NCBI GenBank assembly: GCA_017591395.1
Contig: WEDG01004053.1
Location: 124,001 to 188,000 of the forward strand
Length of the DNA stretch: 64,000 nt
Source: Schistocephalus solidus
Lineage: Eukaryota > Platyhelminthes > Cestoda > Diphyllobothriidea > Diphyllobothriidae
Direction: 5' to 3'
This document shows, piece by piece, positions 1 to 11,740 of this stretch. Under the pieces are notes generated by a model. That model worked only from the letters and a program-made list of their open reading frames with translations, had not been told where the DNA came from and did not search any database. How positions within the stretch are numbered: the first letter of the stretch is position 1; each line of letters begins with the position of its first letter. Made by a program: the position numbers and the translations under genes.

Positions 1-636
1 ATTGAAGTACTCCTCCAGATTTCGGGCAATGGAAGTAATGTTCATTGCAAAGCAGCCTAAATTTGAAGTAAATATTGCAATATGGTTTCACGAGAATTGG
101 AATTTGTTTCTTACGTTTATACTTTAACTGACATGCGTTAGACTAAGGCAAACAGACTTTCACTTGATTGCGCCGACAGGGAAAGTCACAGAAATAAAAT
201 ATTTAATAAGCTCACATGCTGACAGACTGGTCAGTGAATAATACATTTAAAAAGAATTCTTAGATGAAATCAAAAACTTATCATTTTATGCATATTTAGA
301 GAAAGTTTCTTTTATAAAATTTGTTTATTAGTATTTTCGGGAGCTGGATTAGGATGTATTTTTGATCTTTCTTGAAATAGTGGTGAGCAGTTTATCATTT
401 ATTGTGTTTTCTATCCATTGCCTATGAATGTTTGTGCTAATCAAAACCTTCAAAATAAGGTATTTCTTAAAGGCATTTACCGAAGTAGTGAATTTGGCGA
501 CGTTCGTTTCTAATGCAGATGGCTATTTTGGTCAAAGTTGTAGACTGTCTAAGCAAACACAAGCTGCTTAGAAATAAAAACGCCCAACAACGTAATTTTA
601 AATAACTCTTTTAAAACACTTAACTTATATATTTCG
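1..636. other. AT-rich sequence without a recognisable gene
   Basis: No reading frame with recognisable protein features and no clear exon was seen on either strand. The sequence is AT-rich and resembles the intergenic or intronic background of the rest of the window. Confidence 0.5.
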
Positions 637-985
637 TTGTCAACTTTCTGCGTATTTAACCTTTATCATAAATAAAGTCAAGGAAAACATGGGGACGTTT
701 GACCGGTTTTTCGACTAGGCTGTAACAAATAGATCAAATGTCTACTGAGAATGAAAATACTCACATTTTCCTACTAGTCACGAGCTTTTCCGCCATATTT
801 GCTTACTTTTTGGCCCACCAATAGATTGCTAAGGCAGAACCAAGTGGCCGAATATATACGAAGATATTTCAAGGAAATTTAATCTTCTGCCCCTTCCGTT
901 TCATGTTTTCGTAGTCGTTCATTGTTACTTGGAGATACAAATTGTCTGGGCATCTTTTGCATACGCCATGACGCAGAAAATTAAA
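637..985 (+). repeat. Dispersed repeat, copy A (inverted relative to 59.6-60.0 kb)
   Basis: Shared blocks with the reverse complement of 59640-59982: 'tgcg.atttaacctttat', 'gtttgaccggttttt', 'atcttctgcccct' and a final 'gtct...ca...cg.gacg..gaaa' block occur in the same order and at nearly the same spacing (about 185 against 175 bp between the second and third blocks). Neither copy has a recognisable coding sequence. It is probably an old non-autonomous element. Confidence 0.5.
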
Positions 986-1059
986 GGCACGTTGCAGCTT
1001 CTCATATATATATATATATATTATTAACTATATATTAACTATAGTAAGTAGGCGATCTC

Positions 1060-1240
1060 CGATCGGTTACAGGACTCACTCGTCCCATTGTGCCTTGGGG
1101 CTATCTCTCAAGCCTCACTAGCAGCCACAAGGCAGCGAAGGATATAGGCAGAATAACATGACTGACAAAGACAATGGAGACTGGAATGGCCATTTCCAGC
1201 TTATTAGCCATCATCAGCCAGCCATTCACAACCCCAGGCG
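1060..1240 (-). repeat. tRNA-derived SINE, 3' part, minus orientation
   Basis: Read on the minus strand this contains the SINE body found in several places in the window: CTGATGA, then a palindromic core around ATGGCCAT, then AGTCTCC, followed by a 3' domain with 'tgcctatat', 'ccttgtggc' and 'cccaaggca'. The same 3' domain is seen at about 42310-42400. The tRNA-like head is missing or too diverged to recognise, so this copy looks truncated. Confidence 0.6.
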
Positions 1241-3429
1241 CTGCGTACGCGCATTTCCCTGATTTTTTAAATGCAAAACCAAATGTTCCGTTCTCTAAAA
1301 GAATATCTTGAATCTTTTTCATCTCATATTAATTTCCGTTTACAGTAAATGGCATAGACACAAAACGTTTTCATCCGCAGTTTGTAAAACCGTATAAAAA
1401 TTCTTGTATAGCAAGAAACGTCTCACTTGGCCCTGTATGGCTCGATTTCCTTAAATAAACACATTGAAGTGAAACCCTCATAAGTGAACACTTTTTGGCA
1501 GAAATATTCAGTCTACCAAACAAAAATAACCCAAAGAGTGTGTGCCATACTACCAGCTCAACTTCTAATCTCGAAATTTTATGAGGTAGGCAATCTACTA
1601 TGCTCCTTCTTTCAACAAACATTTGACAAACATCTACTACCGACAATCTTAATTGATTGCTGCAAATATGAAAACATCAGTCTCCAAAAAGTTGCAGTCA
1701 CCCAATGGATCCTTGGAAAGGTTTTCCACGGGAAAAGGTTTACCAACGCAGGAAAGGTGCGTATGCGTGTACCTGGATGCTATGAACTCCATTAAGCCTT
1801 ATCTTACGAATATTTCCCTAGTTACTGCCATCATGGCAAAGTCCTTAACTTCCGTTTTATACTCAAACATATTCAGGCAAGCGTTAGTGTGGATTATCCC
1901 GAATAGAGCTTAAAGGGCTTAGTACGTGGCTTAACGTTAAAGTATCCGATTGGAAAACTATGGAGGAGGTTTGAAGTTAAATGGTCTAGACCTGTGATGG
2001 ACTGTATCTATGTGACGAACGCAGCTTACTTTTCAGCGTCCATTTTTTTCGTCTCCAACTTTTGGGCAGGTGATCGTGTTTCTCACTTGTCCTAGCTGTG
2101 CAATACCCATGAGGCCAACATCGGTTGGCTCCAGGTGAAACTAAAGTTATTTGTATTCCTGAATTCAATAACAATTTTTAATTCCAACCATTTGAAAAAC
2201 GACAACTTATTCAGCGTAGTAGGTTATATCACAGTTCATCAGTTGGGCACATAATTTTCTTAAAATGTTTAAAGGCCTAAAGCACGAAAGCTATTCATGG
2301 CAAAAAAATATTTTTCGTCCACCGATAGCCGTTTATTGAGAAAAAAACGCAACAGAGCTTCATATATCATCACTCTTTGATTTCAAATAAAGTTTTTTCC
2401 AGAATTCTTTGCGTGAAAATTCCTATTCGATTTATTGGCAATGCTGCAAAATTTGATAAATTTAAATTATTGAAGGCATCCATACTTTATGTCTGAGTCT
2501 ATTATAACGAGAACAAAATGCCTCGATAAAGCAGGATGTCTGATACGGCTTTATTTTAGTTTTCAGTATACTGTTGCTTGTACTTGGACAAGGCATTCGC
2601 TGTGTCTTTAAAACATATTAAAATTCCGGAAAATTATGGTAAGTATGGAAAAATGAAACATGGATAAATCACAGATTAACAGGCCAGTATTTTGAGAGGA
2701 AGGAAGATTTTAAAGATCAAAACGCATAATATCACTGCTACAAGCGTTTGAAGCTTACTTTCGTTTTGAAGCAAGTATGATGAGCAAAACTCTCTGTCCC
2801 CATTTTAATATAATGCATGGAGTAGTGTTAAGGTGTTACTAAATAAAATGAAAGTGCAGGACCACGCTAAGTTAGAAACATGACCTATTACCGATCATCA
2901 CGTGAACGTTTGTATAAAAAGCTTACGTTTTGAAAAGTTACAAATTGACTTGAAAAATAGAACATTCATTTTACCGAGAATGATATCGGTAAGGCATCGC
3001 GATATTTGCGTTTGTCAGTGCATTCAATAATAATATAACTCAATGGTTCTTATGCAAACTTTAGTTAGTGGCAAAGGACCTCAAAAATGTGATCAGGTTC
3101 CTGGAATAACGAAAAAACAATTGCAGCAGATGATATGATGATATCACGCGATGTCGTCTCTCCTCAATTCCATTAACTTGTAACTGGCAAGGAACTGTGC
3201 CAGCGAGAATCCCTCATTCTATGACTAGGCTTTTACTGCCTCCTCTTAACTTGAACTGCTCAATCTATGATTCAAAACTAAATTTTCACTTGCAGAAAAT
3301 ATAATCAACCGGTGGAATCATGAAACATAAAATGGTACGATCTTTCCGTAAAGTTGGGTTGCGCTATGGGGATGAACTATTTCTGAAGTTAAAAGAAATC
3401 CACTGGAAATCCTCGATGGCGTTATTAAC
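1241..3429. other. AT-rich sequence without a recognisable gene
   Basis: Only short reading frames without recognisable motifs. No splice-flanked exon, RNA gene or mobile element could be supported. Confidence 0.45.
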
Positions 3430-4240
3430 TCAAGCTGCTGGAAGTCCCATTTAGCCTTGAAGAAGTTGTTGACAGCAAACTCCCGTTTCTTGACCTCCTC
3501 ATACAGCATAAAACTGATTTAACCTTTCACATAATTGTTTATCACAAAGAAACTTATTTTGCAGTTATCCTATAAAAAGACAGCGATTACGAGATAATTC
3601 ACAATCAGATGTCTGTTATAATATTTTTAATCAAACAAGGACTCACTCGTATGGTAATGAGAGATATAACGGGGAAATTAATTATGTTTTAAACCGTCTT
3701 TCCACGAGAGGTAACCTATATATTTTGTACCTCAACGCATAAGACAACAATAATCAATAAGAAAAGATAAAGAACCAATTTGTTCCAGTCAGTCACCCAA
3801 CCCTCAAAAGGCGAGATGTTTTGTACATCAAGAACATACCGAAATCCCTGAAAGACACCTAAACAAGTAATAAATAAAAGTAGCACACAAGCCGATAACT
3901 TCCCTACGCACTCCTAAAGGTAGGATTGGCCGTTTGGATAAGAAATCATTCTTCTAAAAAATTTCATGCAACAGCTGCTATGCACGATGTTCAAAGTGAA
4001 AGGTCGACCACTAGAAGCATATTCGAACATCAATTTTCAGTAATGAGACAGAACCCCTTCTCCAGGTTTGTTATGCATAAACTGCACACTGGACACAAAT
4101 TAGCTACAGTCAAAACTTAGCATCGTTACTATCCACCTATTTGAAACGGCCAATAATTACTTGACATCATACAATCCAATGGCACGTGCATTAATGAACA
4201 AATAATATTCGACACCATGTAAAATAATTGCACAAAATGG
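3430..4240 (+). pseudogene. Penelope-like element remnant (RT C-terminus to endonuclease), plus strand
   Basis: Around 3435-3570 the plus strand encodes 'SLEEVVDSKLPFLDLLIQ' followed by '(I)VYHKETY'. This matches the PLE signature after the RT catalytic block: acidic stretch, LPFLDVL, then a VYRKPT-like motif. About 3645-3720 gives 'RTHSYGNERYNGEINYVLNR', resembling the next conserved block. At 3926-4120 'FEHQFSVMRQNPFSR' and 'HKLHTGHKLATVKT' resemble the EH...A..R.DP.S...H....GH part of PLE GIY-YIG endonucleases, and 'NGTCINEQIIFDT' (about 4175-4215) the final IN..ID segment. Several frameshifts and stops are needed to connect these pieces, so this is a dead copy. It converges on the minus-strand PLE at 4420. 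Confidence 0.5.
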
Positions 4241-4526
4241 AAAAAACCAAGGCCAATACGAGCGAATGGTTCAGTTGTAAGGATAATTAATCATTATCAA
4301 TTTTTTGTGGAATGTTTAAAATTTTAAATATTATACACACTTGTTGCTGTTTGCTGGGGACCTTGGTAATCAGGGTCAAAAATCGATGAATTAAAATCAT
4401 TGACTTGTTTAGGTTCTGCGAAAACTCCCATGTTAAAATTTAAAAGTGAAGTCAGCAAACATATGTTTTCGGTAATTAATAATCGGAGAAATGAAACTGC
4501 GAGGTGTAAACAGAGGCTTAAAACAT

Positions 4527-5240
4527 CTAATCATTAATATTGATTGTTTGCACGCCACCTAAATGGCGATTTTGGCGTGTAGATGTTATTGGGACTGCTT
4601 GAAAGGCGAGAGGTAGAGTCATGTATGAGGGTTGAAAATCACTGTCAAGTACGTGGAGTAAAAAACTACCGTCAGGGGGTGGAGCAGTTGCGTGAACACC
4701 ACGGGAAGTGTTTGTCGGCCACGGAAGACAGAGCGCCTGTACGAGCGTCTTTTGACAACACATTGCTGGTTTTTTTAGCCGTATGGCCACTGCCTTGGCT
4801 CTCGCGAGCACTCGTTGACGTTGGTCTTTAGATAAGTTGGCCGGTATCTGGTAGACAACCTGAAGGCTTCTTTGGAGTCAACGCGGTGATTAGTATCAAC
4901 TAGATGCGCAAGAATGGAACTCGAGATTGATCTAGTTTCACCTTTGCCTGACCAGGCAGATATGTGTTCACGTACTCTCTTTTCCAGGCACCTCGTTGTA
5001 TGGCCAATTTATTCCGCTCCACAGGATCAAGTGAATGAGTAACTACACATTGATATGGCCATCAAAGGGAGTCGGTCTTTACCTCCTACGCGTAGGAGGG
5101 GAGAGCTCATAATGAATGCACATAGGTTCACCGCGGGGAACGGGCTCGTCATGGCTGACTTCAGACGTCGACTTAAAAGTTCGTTGGTTGCATCCCCTAG
5201 GAAGGGCATTCTAATGAATGTTCTTTGTTTCTGCAGTTAA
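4527..5240 (-). pseudogene. PLE linker, GIY-YIG endonuclease and C-terminal region
   Basis: The frame at 5027-5209 reads 'MPFLGDATNELLSRRLKSA...FPAVNL...LLRVGGKDRLP', the usual linker between RT and nuclease in PLEs. Near 5040-4930, across a stop, comes 'CS.E-IGHTTRCLEKRVREH', the Cys-containing GIY-YIG core with the Arg and Glu-His expected of the family. It is followed by 'SSILAHLVDTNHRVD' (the H..+T.H element). The 4527-4811 frame carries 'LARAKAVAIRLKKPAMCCQKTLVQALCLPWP', a characteristic PLE C-terminal block, then 'PPDGSFLLHVLDSDF' in the tail. Frames differ between blocks, so it is decayed. Confidence 0.75.
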
Positions 5241-5244
5241 AGTG

Positions 5245-6150
5245 ATAGGCTTTGTGGTGCATTTCCCCAATATTTCGGAGGATGAATATTTCTGGGTATC
5301 CGTTTTCACGAAGCGTGTCCTGCAGCTGCTGGAGCTCTGATTCAACCGTTCCAGGGGAGCAGATGCATCGCATCCTGGCTGCCAGTCCGTGGACAAAAAT
5401 TTTGCTTTATGTTCAGGGGAACAGAATTTAGAAATTTGATGAATTTTCCTGTCCAGGTTTACTTTCAGAATACCCTTGCCTTTGTAGAAGGACCTCAGGG
5501 AACGCAATTTCGTTACTGACCTCAGACTCTGCAGAAAATATGAGCGAGGGATGCCCGCCGTTAAACTTCTGTACCAGGGCGCCGGTGTCTGTGTTTTGCT
5601 CCATCAAGCAGAAGATGTCGTCCACGTACCAGCCATACAAGTCAAGATCAGTGATGGTGTCCTTGAGACTCGTTTTCTCAATCTTGTCCATGAAACATTT
5701 GCGAGAAACGGTTCAAGCGGTGAACCCACCGTCTATCTGCCTGTATAATTGGCCATTGCAGAGGAAATAAACATTTTGCGTGCATCGGATCAGAAGTTCT
5801 CTAAGGGTTTTCAACAGCATACCTTTTGGTATTTCGTGTCTTGAATAACGTTACAGAGGTAGTCTATGATTTCGTTCACAGGTACGTTGGTAAAAAGGGA
5901 TGATATATCTAACGAGAGCATCTTCCGTACACCAACTTTCCTATTCTTTATAGCGTCAATAAACTCAAAGGTGTCTTTCAGACTTTGAGGATATAGGTAA
6001 CTTTCCAGCAGTTTAAGCTTTTCTATCAGCCATTTGGTATGATAGGGTGAGTTTCGCATATCCAAGATTGGGCGAAGAGGTAGCTCCGTTTTTGAATCTT
6101 TGAAAGGCCGTATCCTCGTGCCTACAGGCCTCAGTTTTTCGAATTATTTG
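5245..6150 (-). pseudogene. PLE reverse transcriptase domain, frameshifted
   Basis: The segment starts with 'LRPVGTRIRPF' (about 6140) and 'PLRPILDMRNSPYHTKWL', followed at 5811-6065 by 'SLDISSLFTNVPVNEIIDYL'. This is the conserved D-x-SLFTNVP block of PLE RTs, with the first catalytic aspartate. At 5428-5691 comes 'YGWYVDDIFCLMEQ' (the YVDD catalytic pair), then 'HPSLIFSAESEV' and 'AFPEVLLQRQ', equivalent to the HPSIKFT.E.E...LPFLDVL block. At 5211-5507 a shifted frame gives the R-T/V-x-Y-like and 'ENGYPEIFI' blocks. At least two frameshifts separate the pieces. Catalytic residues are visible, but the frame cannot be read through. Confidence 0.8.
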
Positions 6151-6164
6151 TGTTCACACGATTT

Positions 6165-6432
6165 CCCCACCCCCAGATGGCAGGTTTTCACTGCACGTAA
6201 TTGACAGTGATGTTTAACCCTCAAACTCGACTACACCTCTCGCCTTTCAAGCTGTCCCAATAAAATATACACGCCGACCTCACCATGTAGGCGGCGTGCA
6301 AACAATCAGTATTAAGGATTATATGTTTTTAAACCCTGGTAACACCTCACAGTTTCATTTCCCTTGTAATTGTACCGGCCCGATGATGAATTACCGAAAA
6401 CATAGATTTGCCGACTTCACTTTTCATTAATT
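6165..6432 (+). repeat. Inverted copy of the PLE 3' tail
   Basis: This segment is the reverse complement, with substitutions, of 4420-4690. Shared stretches include 'cctctcgcctttcaagc', 'ggcggcgtgcaaacaatca', 'cagtttcatttc' and 'aattaccgaaaacat', all in order. It encodes the same C-terminal piece (PDG.F.LHV.DSD, then PLAFQAVPI) on the plus strand. It abuts the 5'-truncated end of the PLE body, giving a body with its 3' tail repeated in inverse orientation at the 5' side. Confidence 0.85.
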
Positions 6433-8226
6433 TGTTTTAAGAACCTATGCCCATCCAACTATTTTAATGTGCACAGTCAAAGTTTTGCAACGTAGACACC
6501 ATCCACCTCATGCTTGCCCAACCTTTAAGCTAGCAAAGGTAAAAGTGTTCTCAAAATGAGGGGACATGTTGTTTGGCTAAGAAGTAATTGTCCTAATTAC
6601 ACACTTTTTATCAAGAAACATAGACGAAAACACGCACATCAGTAGGGAATTGCTCAAGGTGACTTGTAATCATATCTATTTGCTGAAATGGATCAGTAAG
6701 ATTGAATTATGAAAAATATCAATAGAGTTGAAATATCAGCACTTTGGTCACTGTAACCAGTAAATTAACAACCAAATGGGTTATAACTGAATAGCCTATC
6801 TGATTAACGACTAAGGAGTAGACGTATTAGGACCGACATTTCTTTCCATAACTACCAAAGGTTTCTTTTGATAGGCTTTACAATGTTTTCAACTGTTTCA
6901 GATTGGGATAAGTGGCGAAAATGACACTTGTTTTGTAGTCCTCCAGCAGAAAACCTATACTTTTTGAAAGTGGGAATTTTTTTCAAGCATTATTAAAATC
7001 ACATCTTTTAGGAACCGAACAGGAATGCCATACTGTAAAATTATTGTATTCCCCCGTGTATGCCGTCGGAACCGATAGTCGCCTTCTGCTGTTTGTAGAC
7101 AGTGTGCATTGTCGGTTTTCCGATTGGCATCCTCTGAATTTAACGGCCATCCAACTCTTTACGTGCCAACACTAATGAAATGTCTTATTTATTGCAGTGT
7201 GTTTTCATCAAATGCTTCTCCAACATGTGTCCAGTTAGGCCCACCCAACTCCTTGGCTAAATATGAAATAAGGTCCATTTTTTAAATTAAATTTCTAGTC
7301 AGAATGAAAGTCGTAGTTCAACAGGCAACGTAGAATCTACAATTCGCGTTGATCGGCTATTTGCATTAAATGAAATTTTTATGAAATTTAGCAAACTGAG
7401 GACGCATTCCTTCGCAATTTTTTACTTCTTATCATAAATAACAATAAGCCCCCCTTTATTTTAAGTTTTAATTTGTACGTAATGATGCGTTTGTAAGGAG
7501 CGATGAAAACAAACGTAATTCTGCCTGCACGTGAAAATTTTCCTTCATATCGAATACTCTTATGTGTTATGCTATCCTCCAAAATTTTCAAAAATTCATA
7601 TAAATAATATATCCATTTTTTTCATTGATAAATTTGGCAGCAGATTTTGCTATTTTGTGAGTTCCATTTAAATCCACGGCAGACAGAAATCCTTCCGACA
7701 TCTTGACTAGCTGCCATTATGGAGAATAGTGGCAGTGGACTGGGGGAACTCTACATATATATTAAATCAGCTTATGCAAATTTGTTTGTAAGAGGATAAA
7801 CGATTATCTGAAATCTTCTAACCATGTTAATTGCATGGAAATCACCAACTTTGTATGTGAGAATTTGCAAAGAACACACATTGCCATTATTGGCCTCGAC
7901 TGATTTTTGCACATAAAGTCTGAAATGTAGGAATTAAAAAATGCACAAACTCAGGGGACGTGGTCAAACATGTCGCGAATATATGCACAAGTTAACGGTA
8001 TAGAAAATTGCCGAATACAAGGAAAAGTTAGAGTTGACTCATACTGGCTGACCTTTTTTATAAAAGAGCTTCGGAACATGTGCTGCCTTAGAGCAAATCT
8101 TATTTTATGCAGCGCATTATTTGTCGCAGGATAAGGGATGCATATTATATGCTTTCTAATTAAGATTCTAAGTTCGGCCAAGACATGCCATGCTTTAGAT
8201 TTCCTATAAGTTTTTACCTTACTGTG
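6433..8226. other. AT-rich sequence without a recognisable gene
   Basis: No recognisable coding sequence or element was found. A sharp rise in GC near 8220 marks the start of the LINE. Confidence 0.45.
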
Positions 8227-8826
8227 GGGTGTAGGGGTACTCGTTAGGGGTAGTGCCACACAGAAGCATTTGGTCGCTCCATTTGTCTCACACAGGTGGT
8301 GAATGCTCCTGTGGCCTCCTCTAACTGGTACCCAACTGTCACCCGTGGCTCCTCGAAGTTGAATTCTTCCCAGGGGCCACAGCCCGGGCAACCGTCACGA
8401 CCGGCGGGTTAAACCAGGTAAGGGTCTCCGGTGTTGTGTGTGCCTCTACACCCGGCATGTCTGACTCCCAAACTTCCCACCTCCCCCCACTAAAAAAAGT
8501 CCTACGGTGGGGGCGACAGTAACCCCATAGGTGGCCCAGGCTAACTCGGGTCGTTCTCCCACTTAAACAAAACCGTGACCCATAGTGGAGTTCGGCAGCC
8601 GTCTGAGATGTCCGAGCAGCCCTTTAAAGGGACAGCACTGCTTGCCTCCTTGCGAAGGAAGGGGCTAGAAAAGGTTCCCTAAACAAATGCTGGTTATCAC
8701 GTCTTCTGCAGCCGGCTGCGGCTCGCAGATCACAAAATAGTCGGTCGTAAAACTCAAACAAACAACAATAGACCCGTCCCCGTCCCCCTTGCCACACCCT
8801 CCAGGCTGCTCAAGTGAGTTCACTCA
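8227..8826 (+). other. LINE 5' leader region
   Basis: GC-rich sequence directly upstream of the endonuclease. It contains poly-C/poly-A tracts, a 'tagtggagttcggcagcc' segment and no long open frame of its own. I recognise it as the type of leader found upstream of this LINE family, which would hold the internal promoter. No promoter motif was identified. Confidence 0.55.
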
Positions 8827-9640
8827 CACTAGCAGCCTGGAATTTTCGTTCCCTTTTAGACAATCCTAGGAGCAACCGGCCCGAACGGAGGATGGCGATA
8901 GTCGCTCGGGAACTGGCGCGCCACAAGGTGGACATTGCTGCTCTCAGCGCGACCCGATTCTATTAGAAGGGTCAGCTGGAGGAGGTGGATGCCGACCACA
9001 CCTTCTTCTGGAGCGGCCGGCCAAAGGCAGAGCGACGTGACACTGGTGTTGCCTTTGCCATCCGGAACGACATCGTGGGACGCCTGCCCTGTCTGCCGCA
9101 GGATATCAATGATCGCCTGATGAGCCTCCGCCTGCCTATACAGGGAGACCAGTGCGCCACCATTATCAGTGCCTACGCTCCCCCAATGATGAGCTCTGAT
9201 GCGGCGAAGGACAATTTCTACGAGGACCTAAACGCCCTGCTGGCGACTGTGCCGAAGGTGGACAAGTTAATTGTCCTTGGTGACTTCAACGCCCGCGTCG
9301 GAACGGACCACGCTGCCTGGCAGGGAGTGCTGGGCCCCACGGTCTCGGTAGCTGCAACAATAATGGCCTCCTTCTTCTGCAAACGTGTGCGGAACACCGT
9401 TTTCTGCTGACAAACACCTTCTTCAGACTTCCGACGCGGGAGAAGGCCACGAAGATGCACCCTCGGTCGCGGCGCTGGCAGCTGCTGGACTATGTTCTCG
9501 TCCGGAGGCGAGATTGACAAGACATGCTGGTGACCAAGGCGATCCGCCAGGCCGATGGTTGGACAGATCACCACCTCGTATTCTCCCAGATAAGGCTCTG
9601 ACTGCAACCCCTATGAAGGCCCCAAGGTAAGAGGCCGCCA
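8827..9640 (+). pseudogene. LINE endonuclease domain (exonuclease/endonuclease/phosphatase fold)
   Basis: The frame begins 'LAAWNFRSLLDN' (the N-terminal Asn motif), followed by 'ARHKVDIAALSATRFY' then a stop at 8964. Family members have Glu at the position read here as Ala (GCG at 8949-8951), so the metal-binding glutamate is lost. The frame resumes '[20 protein letters not shown]', then 'ISAYAPPM' (the SxYAP motif) and '[18 protein letters not shown]' (the GDFNAR motif with catalytic Asp/Asn near 9282). A frameshift near 9350 moves the rest to another frame ending '[11 protein letters not shown]' and 'DGWTDHHLV', the usual terminal (S)DHxxV motif. An inactive but very recognisable nuclease. 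Confidence 0.9.
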
Positions 9641-9689
9641 GGTTAGTTAAATACTCTTTTGTTAAATTCGCCTGCTCACTGTTTTGAGT

Positions 9690-11740
9690 TCAGCAACAAA
9701 ATGACCAAGAACCTGGATAACCTGGATAACGTCACCGTGAAAACACGATGCTGCCAACTGCGAAATGTCATCCAGTCCACCGCCCTCGAAATCCTCGGAC
9801 GTGCACGCCGTAAACACCAGGACTGATTTGACGACAATGACGCCGACATCAGCAACTTGCTCGCGGAGAAGAATGGACTACAAAAAGCCTTCATGGACCT
9901 TCGAACTGACGCCACCAAAGCAGTCTTCTTCAGATGCCACCACCTTGTACAACAACGGCTGCGGAAGATGCAGGACGCCTGGATGGTCCGAAAGGCTGAG
10001 GAAATCCAGGGGTATGTGGACAGCAATGAAATGAAAAACTTTTTCAAAGCCATCAAGGCCATCTACGGCCTGTGTATCAAGGAGACCACACCGTTGCTCA
10101 GGTCTGATGGCACAATACTGCTGACAGAGAAATCTCAAATTCTGAAGCGCTGGGCCGAGCACTTCAGAAGTGTCCTTAATTGCTCACCAGCCATCCCCGA
10201 TGCTGCCATTGACCAGCTCCCTCAAGTGGACACAACAATGACCTGGATCCGCCGCCTTCCCTGCCAGAAACCATCCGGGCCAGCGGTTAAGCACCGGGAT
10301 TCGACGCAATCCCACCGGAAGTTTACAACCGCAGTGCACCCCGGCTGATGGCAGAACTCACAACCTTCTTCCAGGAAATGTGACGCCAAGGACAAGTTCC
10401 TAAGGATTTCAAAGAAGAGACCATCACCCAGCTCTACAAACGAAATGGGAACCGGCAACTCTGTGATAATCACAGAGGCATTGTGTTGCTCAACATCACC
10501 AGGAAGATCTTCGCCCGTATCCTTCTCAATCGTCTGAACGGTCACCTAGAGCAGGGCCTGCTCCCGGAAAGCCAATGTGGCTTCCGTTGACACCGCGGAA
10601 CAACCGATGTGATCTTTGCCGCCCGCCAGCTACAAAAGAAGTGCCAGGAGATGCGAACTTACCTATACACTACCTTCGTGGATCTAACGAAAGCCTTTGA
10701 CATGGAAAATCGCGACGTAATGTGGAAAACCATGCAGAAATTTGGCTGTCCTGAGCGGTTCACTCACATGGTGCGTCAGCTTCATGACGGGATGACGGCG
10801 CGCGTCACTGACAACGAGACGGTATCCGAAGCATTCGAAGTGACCAACGGAGTGAAGCAGGACTGCGTATTGGCTCCCACCCTGTTCAGTCTCATGTTTT
10901 CGGCTATGCTGATGGACGCCTACCGTGATGAGCAGCCTGGGATCCGCATCGCCTACAGAACTGACGGGCACCATCTCAACAGTCTGCGTATGCAGGCTTC
11001 AACTCGTGTGTCTACGACTACAGTCCATGCTTTGCTCTTCCCGGACGACTGCGCCCTTAACACCGTGCCGGAGGAGGACATACAAAGGAGTATGGATCTC
11101 TTCGCTGCAGGCTGCGCCGATTCTGGATTAACAATCAGTACAGCCAAAACGATTGTCATGCTACAGCAACCACCCAGCGCGGAATACAATGCTCCCGAAT
11201 CAATGTCAACGAAGCTCAACTCAAAAACGTAGAAACCTTCGCTTATCTAGGAAGCACGCTGTCACGCAACACGAGAATCGATGACGAGGTTGCGCAACGG
11301 ATCATCAAAGCCAGTCAGGCTTCGGCCGGCTGCAGGCCTCCGTGTGGAATCGCCACGGTATTCACCTGAACACCAAACTGAAGATGTACAAGGCCGTCGT
11401 CTTGACGTTTCTACTTAACGGAGCGGAGACCTGGACCGACTACTCTAACCAAGCCAGGAAGCTGAATCACTTCATCTCGGTTGCCTCCGCAGAATACTGA
11501 AGCTGAGATGGCAAGACATGATCCCGGACACGGAAGTCCTGGAGTGGACACTTTGAAGAAATCACTGAAGCAACTGCAAATCAACCCGGCGACCTGGGAG
11601 GACCTCGCCCAGGATAGAATGGCATAAAGAAGATCTATATAGACTGGTTCAGCAATCAATGAGGCCAACCGGACCGCCACCGCCAAGGCCAAAAGAGCGG
11701 CGCGAAAGTCACCAACGCCCCGGACTAACACCGCCAATGC
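9690..11740 (+). pseudogene. LINE reverse transcriptase domain with altered catalytic box
   Basis: Upstream connector: 'FFKAIKAIYGL' and 'ILKRWAEHFRSVLN' (about 10040-10180). RT blocks then follow in shifting frames: 'LYKRNGNRQLCDNHRGI' and 'LLPESQCGFR' (10430-10590), 'TTFVDLTKAFD' (10670-10700, first catalytic Asp), 'GVKQDCVLAPTLFSLMFSAM' (10850-10910) and 'LLFPDDCALN' (11032-11060). The last box is normally FADD; here Ala is Pro. The GVKQ-G-C block has Asp for Gly. A shifted frame continues '[22 protein letters not shown]' and '[18 protein letters not shown]' (11220-11430). After 'DTEVLEWT' (about 11550) the text jumps to 'LKKSLKQLQINPATWEDLA', so the expected intervening segment (QLRW.GH..RM) seems deleted. 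Confidence 0.9.

Larger units (their letters stand above)
4420..6165 (-). mobile_element. Penelope-like retroelement, 5'-truncated, RT plus GIY-YIG endonuclease
   Basis: Read from high to low coordinates this is the 3' two thirds of a Penelope-like retroelement. The order is RT fingers/palm (SLDISSLFTNVPV), the YVDD catalytic motif, the AFPEVL and NGYPEIFI blocks, a basic linker (NELLSRRLKSA, then KDRLPLMA), a GIY-YIG endonuclease (IGHTT...EKRVREH) and a C-terminal region (AVAIRLKKPAMCCQKTLVQAL) with an untranslated tail. PLEs use this RT-EN protein for target-primed insertion. Frames shift repeatedly and stops are present, so the copy is inactive. The 5' end breaks off near 6165, where an inverted copy of its own 3' tail is joined. 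Confidence 0.85.
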
